Origin: Lutraria lutraria
Taxonomy: Eukaryota > Mollusca > Bivalvia > Venerida > Mactridae
Length of the DNA: 64,000 bases
Direction: 5' to 3'
NCBI GenBank assembly: GCA_964023205.1
Contig: OZ026836.1
Coordinates: forward strand, 4,819,493-4,883,492
Position numbers and translations under genes: made by a program. How positions within the stretch are numbered: position 1 is the stretch's first letter; each line of letters starts with the position of its first letter. The notes under the pieces were generated by a model. It was not told the DNA's origin, made no database searches, and was given only the letters and a program-made list of their open reading frames with translations. Positions 23,901 through 33,485 of the stretch are shown here, piece by piece.

Positions 23901-26900
23901 ACTGCTTTCAATGTTCTATGCTTAGCATTCAACTTTGTACAATAGCATCATTGACGGTTAACATTAACTTATTTTTGATACTTCGAAATATGCTGTAACC
24001 CAAATATATATTCATGGAGTTATTAAAGTCCCATAAGCTTATGAATGTATTGGTCCTAATAGTTTCTGTTTACAAGATATATGCTGTAATGCATCACGCT
24101 TTTAGAACGTTAGAAGTTGCTAAGTTCATATTCCCCACCTCGTAACATGTACTGTAAGCATATATTATACATACATAACATTACACATAAAGCACAACTA
24201 CAAGTTTCATTTTAGAGAATGTATTATTTGATGAACATAATTTTATGCATACAAATATGAATTATATTATGCTCATAACATAATTATTAAATAAAGGGAG
24301 CTATCTATTCAATCCAGAGTGTTTACGGGTACAAATAAAACGAATAAGTACGTAGATTAGTATTAAAAAACAATAATAATACTTGACATTTTCATTTAGG
24401 TTTGAAACTAGTGCAATTACATTCAAACGCTGTATGGAAGGCAGCAGGTTATCTTACACTACTCATAAACGGAGAATGGTGTAACATACGATATGAGGAA
24501 CCGGGTGACTGGAATTGGCAAGCAACAAATGTGGCATGTTGGCAGCTTGGACATAAGTAAATAGACATGATTTACATTTTATTAGACTATTTCATCATTT
24601 TCTATTGTCGAAACAAGTCTGTTGATAGAGCATTTCAATTACTCCATTGTACCAGAGGTGTGATCCCTATGGAGCGATGGCGGAGAACCTACCGGGCGTT
24701 CAGTAACGAAAACGTCAGCCGCAAACGTTTTCAAAATGGCGGTACTAGACGACTTTATGTAGCGTAACTGCCTTATTTCGGTAATAAATAAATAAAACTA
24801 GTTCCAGTGATTTACATAGACTAAATATATAACGTTCATAACCATCATCAATTCCCACTGTCACGATAAACGTAACTGATCGTGACAAATAAATTGGTCA
24901 AATCATGTCAGAATCGCATCGTAACGCAACAAATCGTATCTGAATCAACTCGCATTACCTCGTATCCAACCTGTAATTTCAAAAACGTCCCATGATCAAA
25001 TACGAAAGATCAATCGTGGCGTTCTTAGCATATCGCGCGACAACTATAACCGATCGATAAAACGATTTTACTAGCTATCACAATTAAAAGGGATGCAGTA
25101 ATTAATCAAATATTCGTTTACAAGTTTATTTTCAATGTAAACTTGTAAACTTGTAATATTCGTTGATTACATGATTTGATAATGATTTAACAGCTAGTTT
25201 AAAAAACACAGCGGGTGTTGTTTTGGCATAATGATTGCCGTCTTATATATGAAGATGGATTTCAAAACGGTTATCGGTGTTTTGTAACGGAATTGATTAT
25301 CGAAGGAGCTTTGCCTCAAATCTTTGTTACTTTTTAGCTCAGGTGAATCTTTAGGACCAAGCTTTGTCCGTCGTTCGTCGTCAACAATTTCTTTAAACAA
25401 CATCTCCTAAACCACTTGATCTACAGGTGTGTTCCTTGCTTGAAGCTCTACCAAAGTAGTTCAAAGAATTCAATTCCATAGCAACCGGAAGGATTTTCTT
25501 TTGGAAATCTTTAAAAATCTTCTTCTCAAAATCCAGAGGACATAGAGCTTTGGTATTTGGTGTGTCGCATTGTCTAGTGGACCTCTACCAAGTTTGTTCA
25601 AATTATGGCACCGGGGTCAAATTTGGCCCCACCCCTGGGTTAACGCTATTTTATATAGGAAAAGTTAAAAAAATATTCTTCTAAAAAACCAGAGGAACTA
25701 GAGATTTGATATTTGGTGTGTACCATTGCCTAGTGGACTTCTACAAAGTTTGAACAAATAATTGCCTTAGGGTCAAAATTGGCCCCGCCCGGGGGTCACT
25801 TGGTTTAAATAGACTTACATAGGAAAATAAAAAATTCTTCTTCTCTGAAACCACTAGGCATAGAGCTTGAATATTTGGTATGTAGCATTGGCTAGTGGAC
25901 CTCTACCAAGTTTGTTCAAATTATTGCCCTTGGGTCAAAATTGGATCTGCTCCGGGGATCACTTGATTTATATAGACTTATGTAGGAAAATTGAAAAAAT
26001 CTTCTTTTTGATAACCACAAGGTCTATAGCTTCAATATTTTTATGTAGCATTGTCTAGTGGACCTCTACGAAGTTTGTTCAAATTGTGGCACCGCCCCGG
26101 TGTAACGTTTTCAAGCTCCCCCTTTTCAGGTTACCCACCCCCCCGTTACTTAAAAACATATTCAAAGTACCGGTCCCGGTAACATTAAAACGTTTTCAAA
26201 CTCCCTCCCCCGTTTTAATAATCCCTCCCCGGTAACTCGAAAACGTTTTCAAACGCCTCCCCATCCTATGTTAAGAATACAAGTTTTAATATTTGAGTGA
26301 AGTGTTTAATCCATTGAATAAAAGTCGGTTTAAACTCGAACTTTAATAAAACTACAAACATAAAATCCCATTCGAGTGTCGAAAGCTTTCCGAAAGTCTA
26401 AAAATAAAATTGCTCCCTCCATTTGGTTGTTTTCAATGTATTCGATGATATCTTGTATTAGTCTATTATTACATGTATGTCCATTTATTCGTCTCCAAGT
26501 AAATTTATTTTTATTTGCATTAAATGTTCTACAAATATCACATACGTTTAGCTGCGTTATTAATTTTTGTATGGGCTACATTTGATATTTTTGATATTGT
26601 TTTAGGTGATCGATCTTCATTTGATATTGTGTCGTTAAAATCACCTTCCATTATAAGACTCCCGTGAGAGAATTGATTAATCGACTTTGATACGTTTTCA
26701 ATAATTTATTTTTTATTTTTCTGTGCATAAACGTTAAATAGTGTTAATGCATTTCGTTTAAAAACAAGTTCAACGATACGTATCTTCCGTTTTCACATAG
26801 TTTTGATTCTTTAGTTTCAAATACAAGTTTATTATTAATAAGAATACTTCAATCTGCACTTTCGGACGTATGGGCTTAGATATTTTGGATGATGCATGTT

Positions 26901-29900
26901 CCTGTGAATCTCTACCAAGTTTGTTCAAATCATGACCCCATGGTCAATATTGGCCCGGTGTAACGTTTTCAAGCTCCCCCTTTTCAGGTTAACCTCCGGT
27001 AACTTAAAAACGTTTTCAAAGTACCGGCCCCGGTAACATTAAAACATTTTCAAACTCCCTCCCCCGTTTTAATACCCCCTCGCTATGTTGAATCTTCGTG
27101 GCGAAAACGTTTATATTTCAGGTTATAATTCATACTAAATGATTCACAATCAACATGGTTTATTGACGTATAATTCCTGTACTTCTAAATTGTATATACG
27201 CAATAAATATATGAAGCTATGGAATCCTATTAGGGTCATGGAGAGTACGCGCCTTTATTCAAATAATTAACAAAAGTGCAAGACATGACCTGTTCAATTC
27301 CACACTTACTTGTGTTCAGAAAACCAACAATAGTTATTAGTTAATTGTTTTTATTTATTTTTTGTCAAAATAATTCAAGATTGCATTGGTATTTGCGCAA
27401 TAACGCTCATACGATTCCATAATGAAGCCGGAATGGACTTGTGACCAGTATATTACCTCATTTGATTTCGTCGTATGATTTCATCATTAGAACCGCGTGT
27501 ATAGTTTCATATAACTGTAGTACATGTATGCATTTATGTGTTTGAAATTGTAATCTCCTTATTCGTGTGCAAGCTCTCTCTTATTATGAATTTTCAAATT
27601 TTTACACGGGGGTAATCTGAAAACGTTTTCAAAGCGCCCCCAGGGGTAATCTCAAAACGTTTTCAAAGCGCCCCGGGGTAACCTGAAAACGTTTCCAGAT
27701 TACCGGGTAGGGGTAATCTCAAAACGTTTTAATTGTACCCCTCCCGGTAACTTAAAAACGTTTTAAAATTTCCGGGGGTAATCTGAAAACGTTTTTAAGT
27801 TACCGGGGTGTACACTGAAAAGGGGGAGCTTGAAAACGTTACACCGGTCCTGGGGGTCAGTTGATTTCAACAACTACTGAACAGTCGGGGTAGATAACTC
27901 TTCACCATGTCAAATAACGTTCCTTGATTTAATTATCTCTTAGTGTTACAATGCTCAGGTGAGCGATATAGGGCCATCATGGCCCTCTTGTTCTTTTTTG
28001 CTTTATTTTTGTTCAAGGTGCGGATTTCTATTTTGTGCGGAAAATTATGGACTAATTGGTGTGTTATTTATTCTTATATATATTCTCAGATTAGTTATGT
28101 TTCTTAAAAATGGTTAATTTACGTGCAAAATAGGTTTATACAGGTAGTAGATCAGGTAGGTAATATAACATCCCTGAGTGCACCAACAAAATTTGTATCA
28201 AATCTCTTTCCATGGTCTCTTGTATTGGGTTAAATTTAGTAAGCAATTATGGTTTAGTTTTATAAATCTAGAAATTGGTGAAAAATGATACGACCAAATT
28301 GCGTACGCTACTTTAATAACATAACTCATCGACGAATTTACAAATGACGATTCTTTTGATTAAATAAAAAAGTGGAATTTTAAACGTCAAATTCAGAATT
28401 CACGCGTGTATGGACTATAGTTTATAGTCGTATTTGTGTTAACTGCTCGTCGGTGTACATGTATATTCTAAATACTGCTGAACCCGGAGTAAAACCGTTC
28501 TAATACTATACTACATTTTTTAGCTCACCAGAGCACGAATGTGCTCAGGGTGAGCTTTTGTGATCACCCTGCGTCCATCGTGCGTCGTGCGTCGTTACGA
28601 TTACGTGGCGTCCATGTTTACTTAAAACAACATCTCCTCCTACACCGCTATGCCGATTGCAACCAAACTTGGCTGAAATGATCCTTGGGTGGTCCCCTTT
28701 CAAAGTTGTTCAAAAAATTAAATTTCATTAAAAATTCTGGTTGCTATGGCAACAAATAGAAAAAACTTTAAAAATCTTCTTGTCTGAAACCACAGGGCCT
28801 AGAAGTGAGATATTTGGTATGTAGCATTGTCTAATGGAACTCTACAAAGTTTGTTCAAATTATTCCCCTGGGGTCAAAATTGGCTCCGCCCCGGGGTAAC
28901 TTGATTTTACATAGACTTATATAGGAAATTTAAAAAATCTTCTTGTCAAAAACTACAATGCCTAGAGCTTTGATATTTGGTGTGTAGCATAGTCTAGTGG
29001 ACCTCTACCAAGTTTGTTAAAATTATTGCCCTAGGGTCAAAATTGGTCACGCCCCGGGGGTCACTTGATTTTACATAGACTTATATAGGAAAATTAAAAA
29101 AATCTTCTTCTCCGAAACCGCAAGGCCTAGAGCTTAGATATTTTGTATGTGGCATTGTCTAGTGGACCTCTACCAAGTTTGTTCAAATTATGGCCCCGGG
29201 GTCAAAATTGGCCCGGCCCTGGGGTTTATTCTATTTTATATAGGAAAATTTAAAAAATATTCTTCTCCGAAACCACAAGGCCTAGAGCTAAGATATTTGG
29301 CATATAGCATTGTCCAGTGGACCTCTACCAAGTTTGTTCAAATTATTGCCCTAGGGTCAAAATTGGCCCCGCCCCGGGGGTCACTTGATTTATATAGACT
29401 TATATAGGAAAATTTAAAAAATCTTCTTCTCCGAAACCACAAGGCCTAGAGCTAAGATATTTGGTATGTAGCATTATCTAGTGGACCTCTACCACGTTTA
29501 TTCAAATTATTGCCCTAGGGTCAAAATTGGCCCTGCCCTGGGGTTTATTCTATTTTATATAGGAAAATTTAAAAAATCTTCTTCTCCGAAACCACAAGGC
29601 CTAGAGCTAAGATATTTGGTATGTAGCATTGTCTAGTGGACCTCTACCAGGTTTGTTCAAATTATTGCCCCGAGGGTCACTTGATTTATATAGACTTATA
29701 TAGGAAAATTTAAAAAAAATTCTCCGAAACCGCAAGGCCTAGAGCTTAGATATTTTGTATGTGGCATTGTCTAGTGGACCTCTACCAAGTTTGTTCAAAT
29801 TATGGCCCCGGGGTCAAAATTAGCCCTGCCCTAGGGTTTATTCTATTTAATATAGGAAAATTTTAAAAAATCTTCTTCTCCGAAACCACAAGGCCTAGAG

Positions 29901-31642
29901 CTAAGATATTTGGTATCTAGCTTTGTCTAATCGACCTCTTTTAAATCTGTTCATATAATGGCCATGGGATAAAAAACGGCCCAGATGGGTCACTTAGTCT
30001 TACTTTGACTCGTATAGAAAACTTCAACAATGTTAATCTCCAAATGACCTTTTCTCCTGGTGAGCATTTATAGGGCCATCATGGCCCTCTTGTTTCTAGA
30101 TATGGTGGAACTTTCAGCAAGGATCTAGAACACCTGAGGCAACCTGAGCCACTCCCGTCTTATAGATTAGAAAACATAAAGTGCAATCAGACTGTTGATA
30201 GTTTAGATTTGTGCTCCTTCAAGAGCCTGAGAGCTTCAGATCATTCAAACGACCAGGACATAGCTTTAGGTTGTTTCCATTTTGATATTAAAGGTAACCA
30301 TGTAAATATCGAATACAACGAATAGGTACTTCCGTTTTTGTAGCTCTACGGATCCCTTTACTTTTAAAGGGGGGGGGGGGGGCAGGGGTAGTCAAGCTTT
30401 TGGGATTAAGTTAAACGGATAAGTACAGGGATTCTAGAGTCCCTGATAATTTAACAATGTCCGTATCTTTTACTTACATGCATTTATCTCATCGCCGATT
30501 AAATCACTTCAATGTTTACGTCTGTGCGCGTGAAGAGTAAAGGTCCCGTAAAACCGATGGAGTATTTGCAAACGATTTGTTCACATGGTCAGACGGAAAT
30601 TTCAAAAAGATAAGAAAAGTAGAACAACATTGATAATACTTTTAGTTTTAACAGTATCAATAATATCAAAGACATTTCTTGTTTATTCTGAATTCCATCG
30701 ACATGAAGAAGGTACGACAATTTTCGTTTGATTGTGGCTTTACTATATCTTCAAAATTAACAAAATGAACATTCAGGAATATCACCAAACTCTTTAACTT
30801 AGACGTATTTGTTTAATTTCAAATGTTCTGTGAGTTTGATTCTTCATTGATTTATCACAATTCGATCTTGTATTAAGTAACTATCTAAATTTTTTTTTCT
30901 TAGTTTTGCATCCTATATTTTAGCTGACACCCATGTCTATGTCGATGATTCTGCCGGAGGATTTCTATTCGTAAAATTTGACAATGACCATTCTGCAAGA
31001 CCAGTATGCATGCATGATTGGGGGGAAAATGAAAGAACAGTAGCTTGTAAAACAATCAACCCAACATTCCAGTAAATATATTTATATTCTCAACAAAACA
31101 AATCAATATAATTATCAGTACCACTTTTTACAAGTTCAATCATGTTGTTGTCTATAATTCTTCAATGAAACTATTTCATGGAATTCATTTTACGTACAAA
31201 ATTCGACCTGGATAATGACAAGTCGTAGAAAAGTTCTATAACTGTTATAGGTTATGACTTTAATGTCTATTTTAGACGAAAGTATAATCGTACATATAAA
31301 GTGACGATTTGATATACAATTATACATGAAAGTTGTTTGTATGTTAATGCCAATTAATACTTGAGGAATTTAGTGATGTAAATATTTAATATAAATACGA
31401 TGCTTCAACGTTGCTTTCACAAATTGCTATAAATACCATTAATTCGTTTGTATTGTTTTTGTAGGAACACCGATGTTACATTTACAACAAGCCCAAACAC
31501 AGAGTTTAAAGCCCGTGCTGTGACTTTCTCATGCGATGGCTCCGAGCCGCATTTATTATTCTGTCGAAGTAAAGGATTGGGTCGAGGCAGCACATGTCTA
31601 GAAGACAAGTACGTCCACATTACTTGTGAAGGTGGTGCTTGA
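17676..31642 (+). CDS. Gene A: secreted PAN / sushi / EGF-like / SRCR modular protein
   Basis: Exons: 17676-17996, 21220-21328, 21795-21944, 23281-23397 (doubtful duplicate), 23759-23884, 24400-24556, 30100-30293, 30924-31071 and 31465-31642 (stop TGA). The chosen ATG (ACCATGG context) gives a start MAKLQLPKNVTLKLWIISML with a hydrophobic signal-like stretch. The protein is 460 residues without, or 499 with, the doubtful exon; all phases agree. In order it has a PAN/apple-like domain, a Cys-rich segment (IDECCYSRPCADHQVC), a CCP/sushi domain, an EGF-like segment and two SRCR domains, each split by a phase-2 intron as in group-A SRCR. It is a likely extracellular recognition or adhesion protein; ligand unknown. 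Gene B (44037-58735) is a tandem paralogue. No transmembrane segment is seen at the C-terminus (TCEGGA, stop). Confidence 0.8.
18180..18544. repeat. Microsatellite and repeat debris in intron 1 of gene A
   Basis: Contains a TAGATAGATCGATT run at the left, (ACGG)n at about 18391-18421 and AT-rich filler. The ATTCCTCCATTGTTGGAGAG block near 18199 looks like dispersed-repeat sequence, but the family was not identified. Confidence 0.4.
18545..19900 (-). mobile_element. Decayed non-LTR retrotransposon (LINE), RT to C-terminus, minus strand
   Basis: Read on the minus strand from the right, the pieces follow LINE order: an RT palm segment (YFVFIDELIQELESSGCGL followed by PTVADDVEL, a degenerate F/YADD box), then AIFGCELWNSYTKKMSDLEK and AHRLCLKHIQGLPK, then FGQLCRLSNKHLAKSIFVNR, and finally a CCHC-like knuckle, CRSCGTHLTNAIMHTICFC. 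Stops and frameshifts interrupt it. It lies antisense inside intron 1 of gene A. It is inactive; the clade cannot be fixed by eye. Confidence 0.75.
19479..19576. repeat. 49-bp perfect tandem duplication
   Basis: The unit AAACTGGCGATCCTTCTTCA... occurs at 19479-19527 and again at 19528-19576. It lies within the decayed LINE and must post-date that insertion. Confidence 0.9.
20085..20650 (-). pseudogene. Decayed coding-like fragment, minus strand, probably transposon-derived
   Basis: The minus strand shows protein-like stretches broken by stops: IDSNYDLEAEQDAEYGVNID then LEKTYIRTLQEFW; LDPELKRRVTTMHGEPVVVK then LAEDIQAIVEVTEGEDCSVL; then SASRINSFSRIEDNSTKCKC and ASELRLLKNTMSSMQANILL. The order and proximity to the LINE at 18545-19900 suggest an upstream ORF of a mobile element. 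I do not recognise the family. Confidence 0.45.
20651..21219. other. Intron 1 of gene A, no further feature
   Basis: AT-rich sequence with no recognised repeat, ending in the acceptor TTGTCCTTCAG of exon 2. Confidence 0.5.
21220..21944 (+). other. Gene A exons 2-3: Cys-rich segment and CCP (sushi) domain
   Basis: Exon 2 (21220-21328) encodes a short Cys-rich module (CCYSRPCADHQVC...CSYYCMSAG). Exon 3 (21795-21944) encodes a sushi domain: KVCPWPNIGLHGERYVGDTN, then CGPGLTGSDTATCLENGQWD, then the final Cys. It has the four Cys and the Trp expected of a CCP. Both exons end in phase 1, the symmetric class that permits exon shuffling. Gene B matches closely (KVCPMPEKGVRGGRYVGDTN). Confidence 0.8.
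22781..22800 (+). repeat. Poly-G tract (20 G)
   Basis: An uninterrupted run of 20 G in intron 3 of gene A. Its true length is uncertain because homopolymers are prone to sequencing and assembly error. Confidence 0.9.
23281..23397 (+). pseudogene. Gene A EGF-like exon, copy A (donor degraded)
   Basis: Encodes EILNHPCSDHTLCSNISAVC then TDGRCACDMVYDSTTSHCK, in frame with exon 3. The acceptor is intact (TTAATATCCAG). The 3' end reads TGCAAAG|GCTCGTTTA, whereas copy B reads TGCAAACTAG|GTTTGTTT, so copy A has lost the GT donor. A GC donor is conceivable but the following TCGT is a weak consensus. Its 117 nt preserve frame (39 codons), so inclusion or skipping would leave the rest of the protein intact. 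Confidence 0.7.
23759..23884 (+). other. Gene A EGF-like exon, copy B
   Basis: Encodes EILNHPCSDHTLCSNIRALC, then TNGRCACDTNMVYDSTTSHC, then KL, in phase 1-1. The acceptor is CTAATATCCAG and the donor G|GTTTGT. The Cys pattern CxCD...HC resembles the second half of an EGF-like module. The equivalent gene B exon (51404-51532) is much more diverged (YECKDDTLCSIINGECSPDE; ECQCGSF). Confidence 0.75.
24557..25331. other. Left part of the SRCR1 intron, with a palindromic stretch
   Basis: Contains a near-palindrome at about 25100-25175 in which TAATCAAATATTCG...GTAAACTTGT is mirrored by ACAAGTTTA and CGTTGATTAC. No coding sequence was recognised. Confidence 0.4.
26098..26285 (+). mobile_element. 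Truncated TIR element (copy A, left end only)
   Basis: Starts CCGGTGTAACGTTTTCAAGC, continues CTCCCCCTTTTCAG, then has several AAAACGTTTTCAAA-type units. It matches the left end of the complete copy at 26955-27847, but no right terminus follows; LINE-like sequence begins instead. Confidence 0.65.
26286..26860 (-). mobile_element. L1-like LINE fragment, minus strand
   Basis: The minus strand encodes, with stops: LTLFNVYAQKN, then INQFSHGSLIMEGDFNDTIS (GDFN motif of an APE endonuclease), then FTWRRINGHTC, then DIIEYIENNQMEGAILFLDF followed by RKAFDT (RT palm motif). The pieces are in the order expected for an L1/Tx1-like element, but the regions between them are deleted. It is decayed and inactive. 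Confidence 0.65.
26955..27847 (+). mobile_element. TIR element with perfect 33-bp inverted termini (copy B)
   Basis: The 33 bases at 26955-26987 (CCGGTGTAACGTTTTCAAGC and on) are the exact reverse complement of 27815-27847 (...GAGCTTGAAAACGTTACACC then GG). Both subterminal zones hold repeated units with the palindrome AAAACGTTTT between GGTAAC/GTTACC blocks (26998-27075 and 27600-27810). No transposase-like frame is seen, so it is probably a non-autonomous DNA transposon. It interrupts pearl-like element 1. Confidence 0.75.
27993..28516. other. Intron sequence between two pearl-like elements
   Basis: AT-rich; no repeat or exon recognised. Confidence 0.45.
28517..30094 (+). mobile_element. 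Pearl/Helentron-like element 2, intact, with internal tandem units
   Basis: Starts TTTTAGCTCACCAGAGCACG and ends TAGGGCCATCATGGCCCTCT then TGTT. The core holds about seven units of roughly 140-165 bp, each with CAAGGCCTAGAGCT, ATATTTGGTATGTAGCATTG, TCTAGTGGACCTCTACCAAG, GGGTCAAAATTGGCCC and TATATAGGAAAATTTAAAAA. Open frames inside are chance frames of this repeat. Its 3' end abuts the splice acceptor of the gene A exon at 30100. Confidence 0.7.
30924..31642 (+). other. Gene A SRCR domain 2 (two exons) and C-terminus
   Basis: Exon 30924-31071 encodes ADTHVYVDDSAGGFLFVKFD, then RPVCMHDWGENERTVACKTI. Exon 31465-31642 encodes AVTFSCDGSEPHLLFCRSKG, then STCLEDKYVHITCEGGA and the stop. All six group-A cysteines (C2, C3, C5, C6, C7, C8) are present, unlike SRCR1. 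The split is again a phase-2 intron. Confidence 0.8.
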
Positions 31643-31765
31643 TTGACCAGCTGAAAATCATATTGAAATGTGAACGATCATCTGCTGTTTATTCCTCCAC
31701 TTAAAGACAGCGACAATTACTGAATGTAAAAATGCAACAAATTATTTGTCAGTCAACAAGTATAT

Positions 31766-31771
31766 AATAAA
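31766..31771 (+). promoter_or_regulatory. Candidate poly(A) signal of gene A
   Basis: AATAAA, about 124 nt after the stop codon of gene A. Assigned by position only. Confidence 0.5.
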
Positions 31772-32104
31772 AAAGATTGGATTTCTTAACTAGCAATATG
31801 ACACAAATTTGTGTCATAATTTGAAGAGCCGGTATGTCTACTGTCGTATAAAATGTATATTTTCAAACTGATGTCTTAAAATCATGGTATAATGAAGTAT
31901 TAAAGAGTAATTATTGGTATACGTTATCGATTTCGGACTCAAACCCAAAGTTTATATTAAGATTATATACAGTACATTTTTGTATCTCGTATCTTAACTT
32001 TTCAGCATTTAACTCTTCTTGCTTGAATGTTGACCAAAAGGCGGAGTTGTCTTTTATGTTTCAATGCGTTACCCAAGTGTGTTAAAACATACACTAATCA
32101 TTAA

Positions 32105-32350
32105 TCCACAGTCGTGGTCCTGTGGTAAGTGTGCTGGACTTGTAACCCGGCGGTCAGGGGACGAATTCCGGTCGCGGCAGGTCATGCCCTTCTTTATAGA
32201 TTTGATAAGATTGTCGCATGTAGAAAAGGTGCTGGCTACTTGCTGAATAGTTAATAAGTACTGGTTAGCATACAGTACATGAAAACTTGTTAGGTGATCC
32301 AGCCGGCGTATCTGACTGAAATATCAATGAAGAACGGTGTTAAACCAAAT
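32105..32350 (+). repeat. tRNA-derived SINE copy
   Basis: The head reads CAGTCGTGGTCCTGTGGTAA then GTGTGCTGGACTTGTAACCC, with a box-B-like CGAATTCCGGTCGCGGC. The tail AAAACTTGTTAGGTGATCCA, a GTATCTGACTGAAATA block and ACGGTGTTAAACCAAATGAA matches the tail family of the other SINEs. Confidence 0.65.
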
Positions 32351-33166
32351 GAAATTCGTTTAACTTGTTACAACTATTCATTTAAATACATTATTTTGCG
32401 GATTATTTTAGGTACATTGTATAGCTTCAAAGAATGGTTTTATATCACTTTAGAATTCAGTTGGTATTTTTCAGTTCGTTATTGAAAATTTTGATTGATG
32501 ACCACGGTACTATATTAGTGATATATATTTGTTCCTTAATGATTTGGTCCACCCTTTCTATGTAATATCCCTATGTATGGACTCATTCTTTATAAGAAAA
32601 CATTGGTGATAATTAAGGCATTAGTTGTTAAAGCGACATTTTTTGCATTGCTTGGCTAATTTTATTTTTAATGATATCTTATATTAGTGTAAGGCCATCC
32701 TTGAATAAATGCCGGCTTGTGGTTATGCAACCGTCCCCGTCCCCCACAAAAGTTCGTCCTTTATTCCAGCTTGTCGTTTTCAATAGAATCACATACCTAA
32801 CATACACGCTGTAAAAAGTTTTGTTCGCCTTACCACAAGCAGGATGGCCAAATTGTGTAATTTTGACACCATTTTCCCAGTATTGCTCCTTGTATTGTCA
32901 AGTCCTTCGATATACACAATAATTATAATGTAGTATTATCAGGGTTTTCCAAGTAAGTGATATATTGTTCAAAAGGATCATATGATGAGAAATGATCATA
33001 TTTTCCAGTTATAATTTATATATTGTGAAAGTGACAACTAAACCTTTCCCTGTGTCATAACCTGTTTTATTACAAACTGTTTGTATGTTTGTCTTGTTGA
33101 ATCACATAGTTGTAAGACAGAACTATTTTTACTCTCTTAAAACATCTAAAATTTGCTATACTGAGT
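32351..33166. other. Intergenic, no feature recognised
   Basis: AT-rich, with short chance open frames only. Confidence 0.5.
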
Positions 33167-33179
33167 AAATATTTATTCA

Positions 33180-33472
33180 GCCCGCCCGGCTAGCTCAGTG
33201 GTTAGAGCGTTTGTCTACTACCCGAGAGGTTGTGAGTTCTAATCCCGGGTGAGGCTCACATTGTCCGTGACGTTGACGGAACATATTACATCCGATGTTA
33301 AATTGTCCTCCACCTCTTAATTATGTGGGGTAGCTTGGCAGAAGCTTACGGATAGAATGTGGTTTGTACTGGTTAAGGCCTAAATGAAGTGCAGGAAAGC
33401 TGGTTAGGATAACTGCCCGCCGCGATATGACTGAAATAATGTTGAAAATGGCGAAAACCCGATGAAACAAAC
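33180..33472 (+). repeat. Complete tRNA-derived SINE with target-site duplication
   Basis: The head GCCCGCCCGGCTAGCTCAGT, GGTTAGAGCG (box A) and AGGTTGTGAGTTCTAATCCC (box B) is clearly tRNA-like. The tail carries GGTTAGGATAACTGCCCGCC, ATGACTGAAATAATGTTGAA and an ACAAAC run. The 13-base sequence AAATATTTATTCA flanks the element perfectly at 33167-33179 and 33473-33485, so this is a well-preserved, fairly recent insertion. Confidence 0.85.
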
Positions 33473-33485
33473 AAATATTTATTCA

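Larger units (their letters stand above)
23265..24008 (+). repeat. Tandem duplication of an exon with its flanking intron
   Basis: Two copies of about 250 bp, roughly 480 bp apart (23265-23520 and 23745-24008). Both start with AATATCCAGAAAT and carry the EGF-like exon (CTGAACCA, then CCTTGCTCCGATCATACACT), then share intron sequence (GTACTGCTTTCAATGTTCTA; TGCTTAGCATTCAA; TTTTTGATACTTCGAA). Small indels and substitutions separate them. Confidence 0.9.
25332..27992 (+). mobile_element. Pearl/Helentron-like element 1, invaded by other elements
   Basis: Begins TTTTTAGCTCAGGTGAATCT and ends AGGGCCATCATGGCCCT (hairpin) CTTGTT. The left part has degenerate ~150-bp units each containing GTGGACCTCTACCAAG(T), then TTTGTTCAAATTATGGC, then GGTCAAAATTGGCCC. 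The same ends and units make up 28517-30094 and 60073-60870. The right half is split by TIR elements and a LINE fragment (separate entries). The 3' hairpin and internal tandem units resemble the 'pearl' repeats described from oysters; the assignment is by resemblance only. Confidence 0.6.
24400..30293 (+). other. Gene A SRCR domain 1 (two exons)
   Basis: Exon 24400-24556 encodes LKLVQLHSNAVWKAAGYLTL, LINGEWCNIRYEEPGDWNW and QATNVACWQLGH. Exon 30100-30293 encodes YGGTFSKDLEHL..., ENIKCNQTVDSLDLC and DQDIALGCFHF. The split after the VxCxxLG motif, by a phase-2 intron, is that of group-A SRCR domains. The Cys seen correspond to C2, C3, C5, C6 and C8; C7 is missing, so C2 lacks its usual partner. 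The 5.5-kb intron is filled with transposable elements. Confidence 0.8.

Noticed and set aside
29147..29407. 86-codon open frame with repeated peptide
   Set aside because: The peptide repeats because the underlying pearl-like element is made of tandem units; no start context or splice evidence.
33180..33255. Functional tRNA gene
   Set aside because: The tRNA-like head is followed by a SINE body and flanked by a target-site duplication around the whole element.
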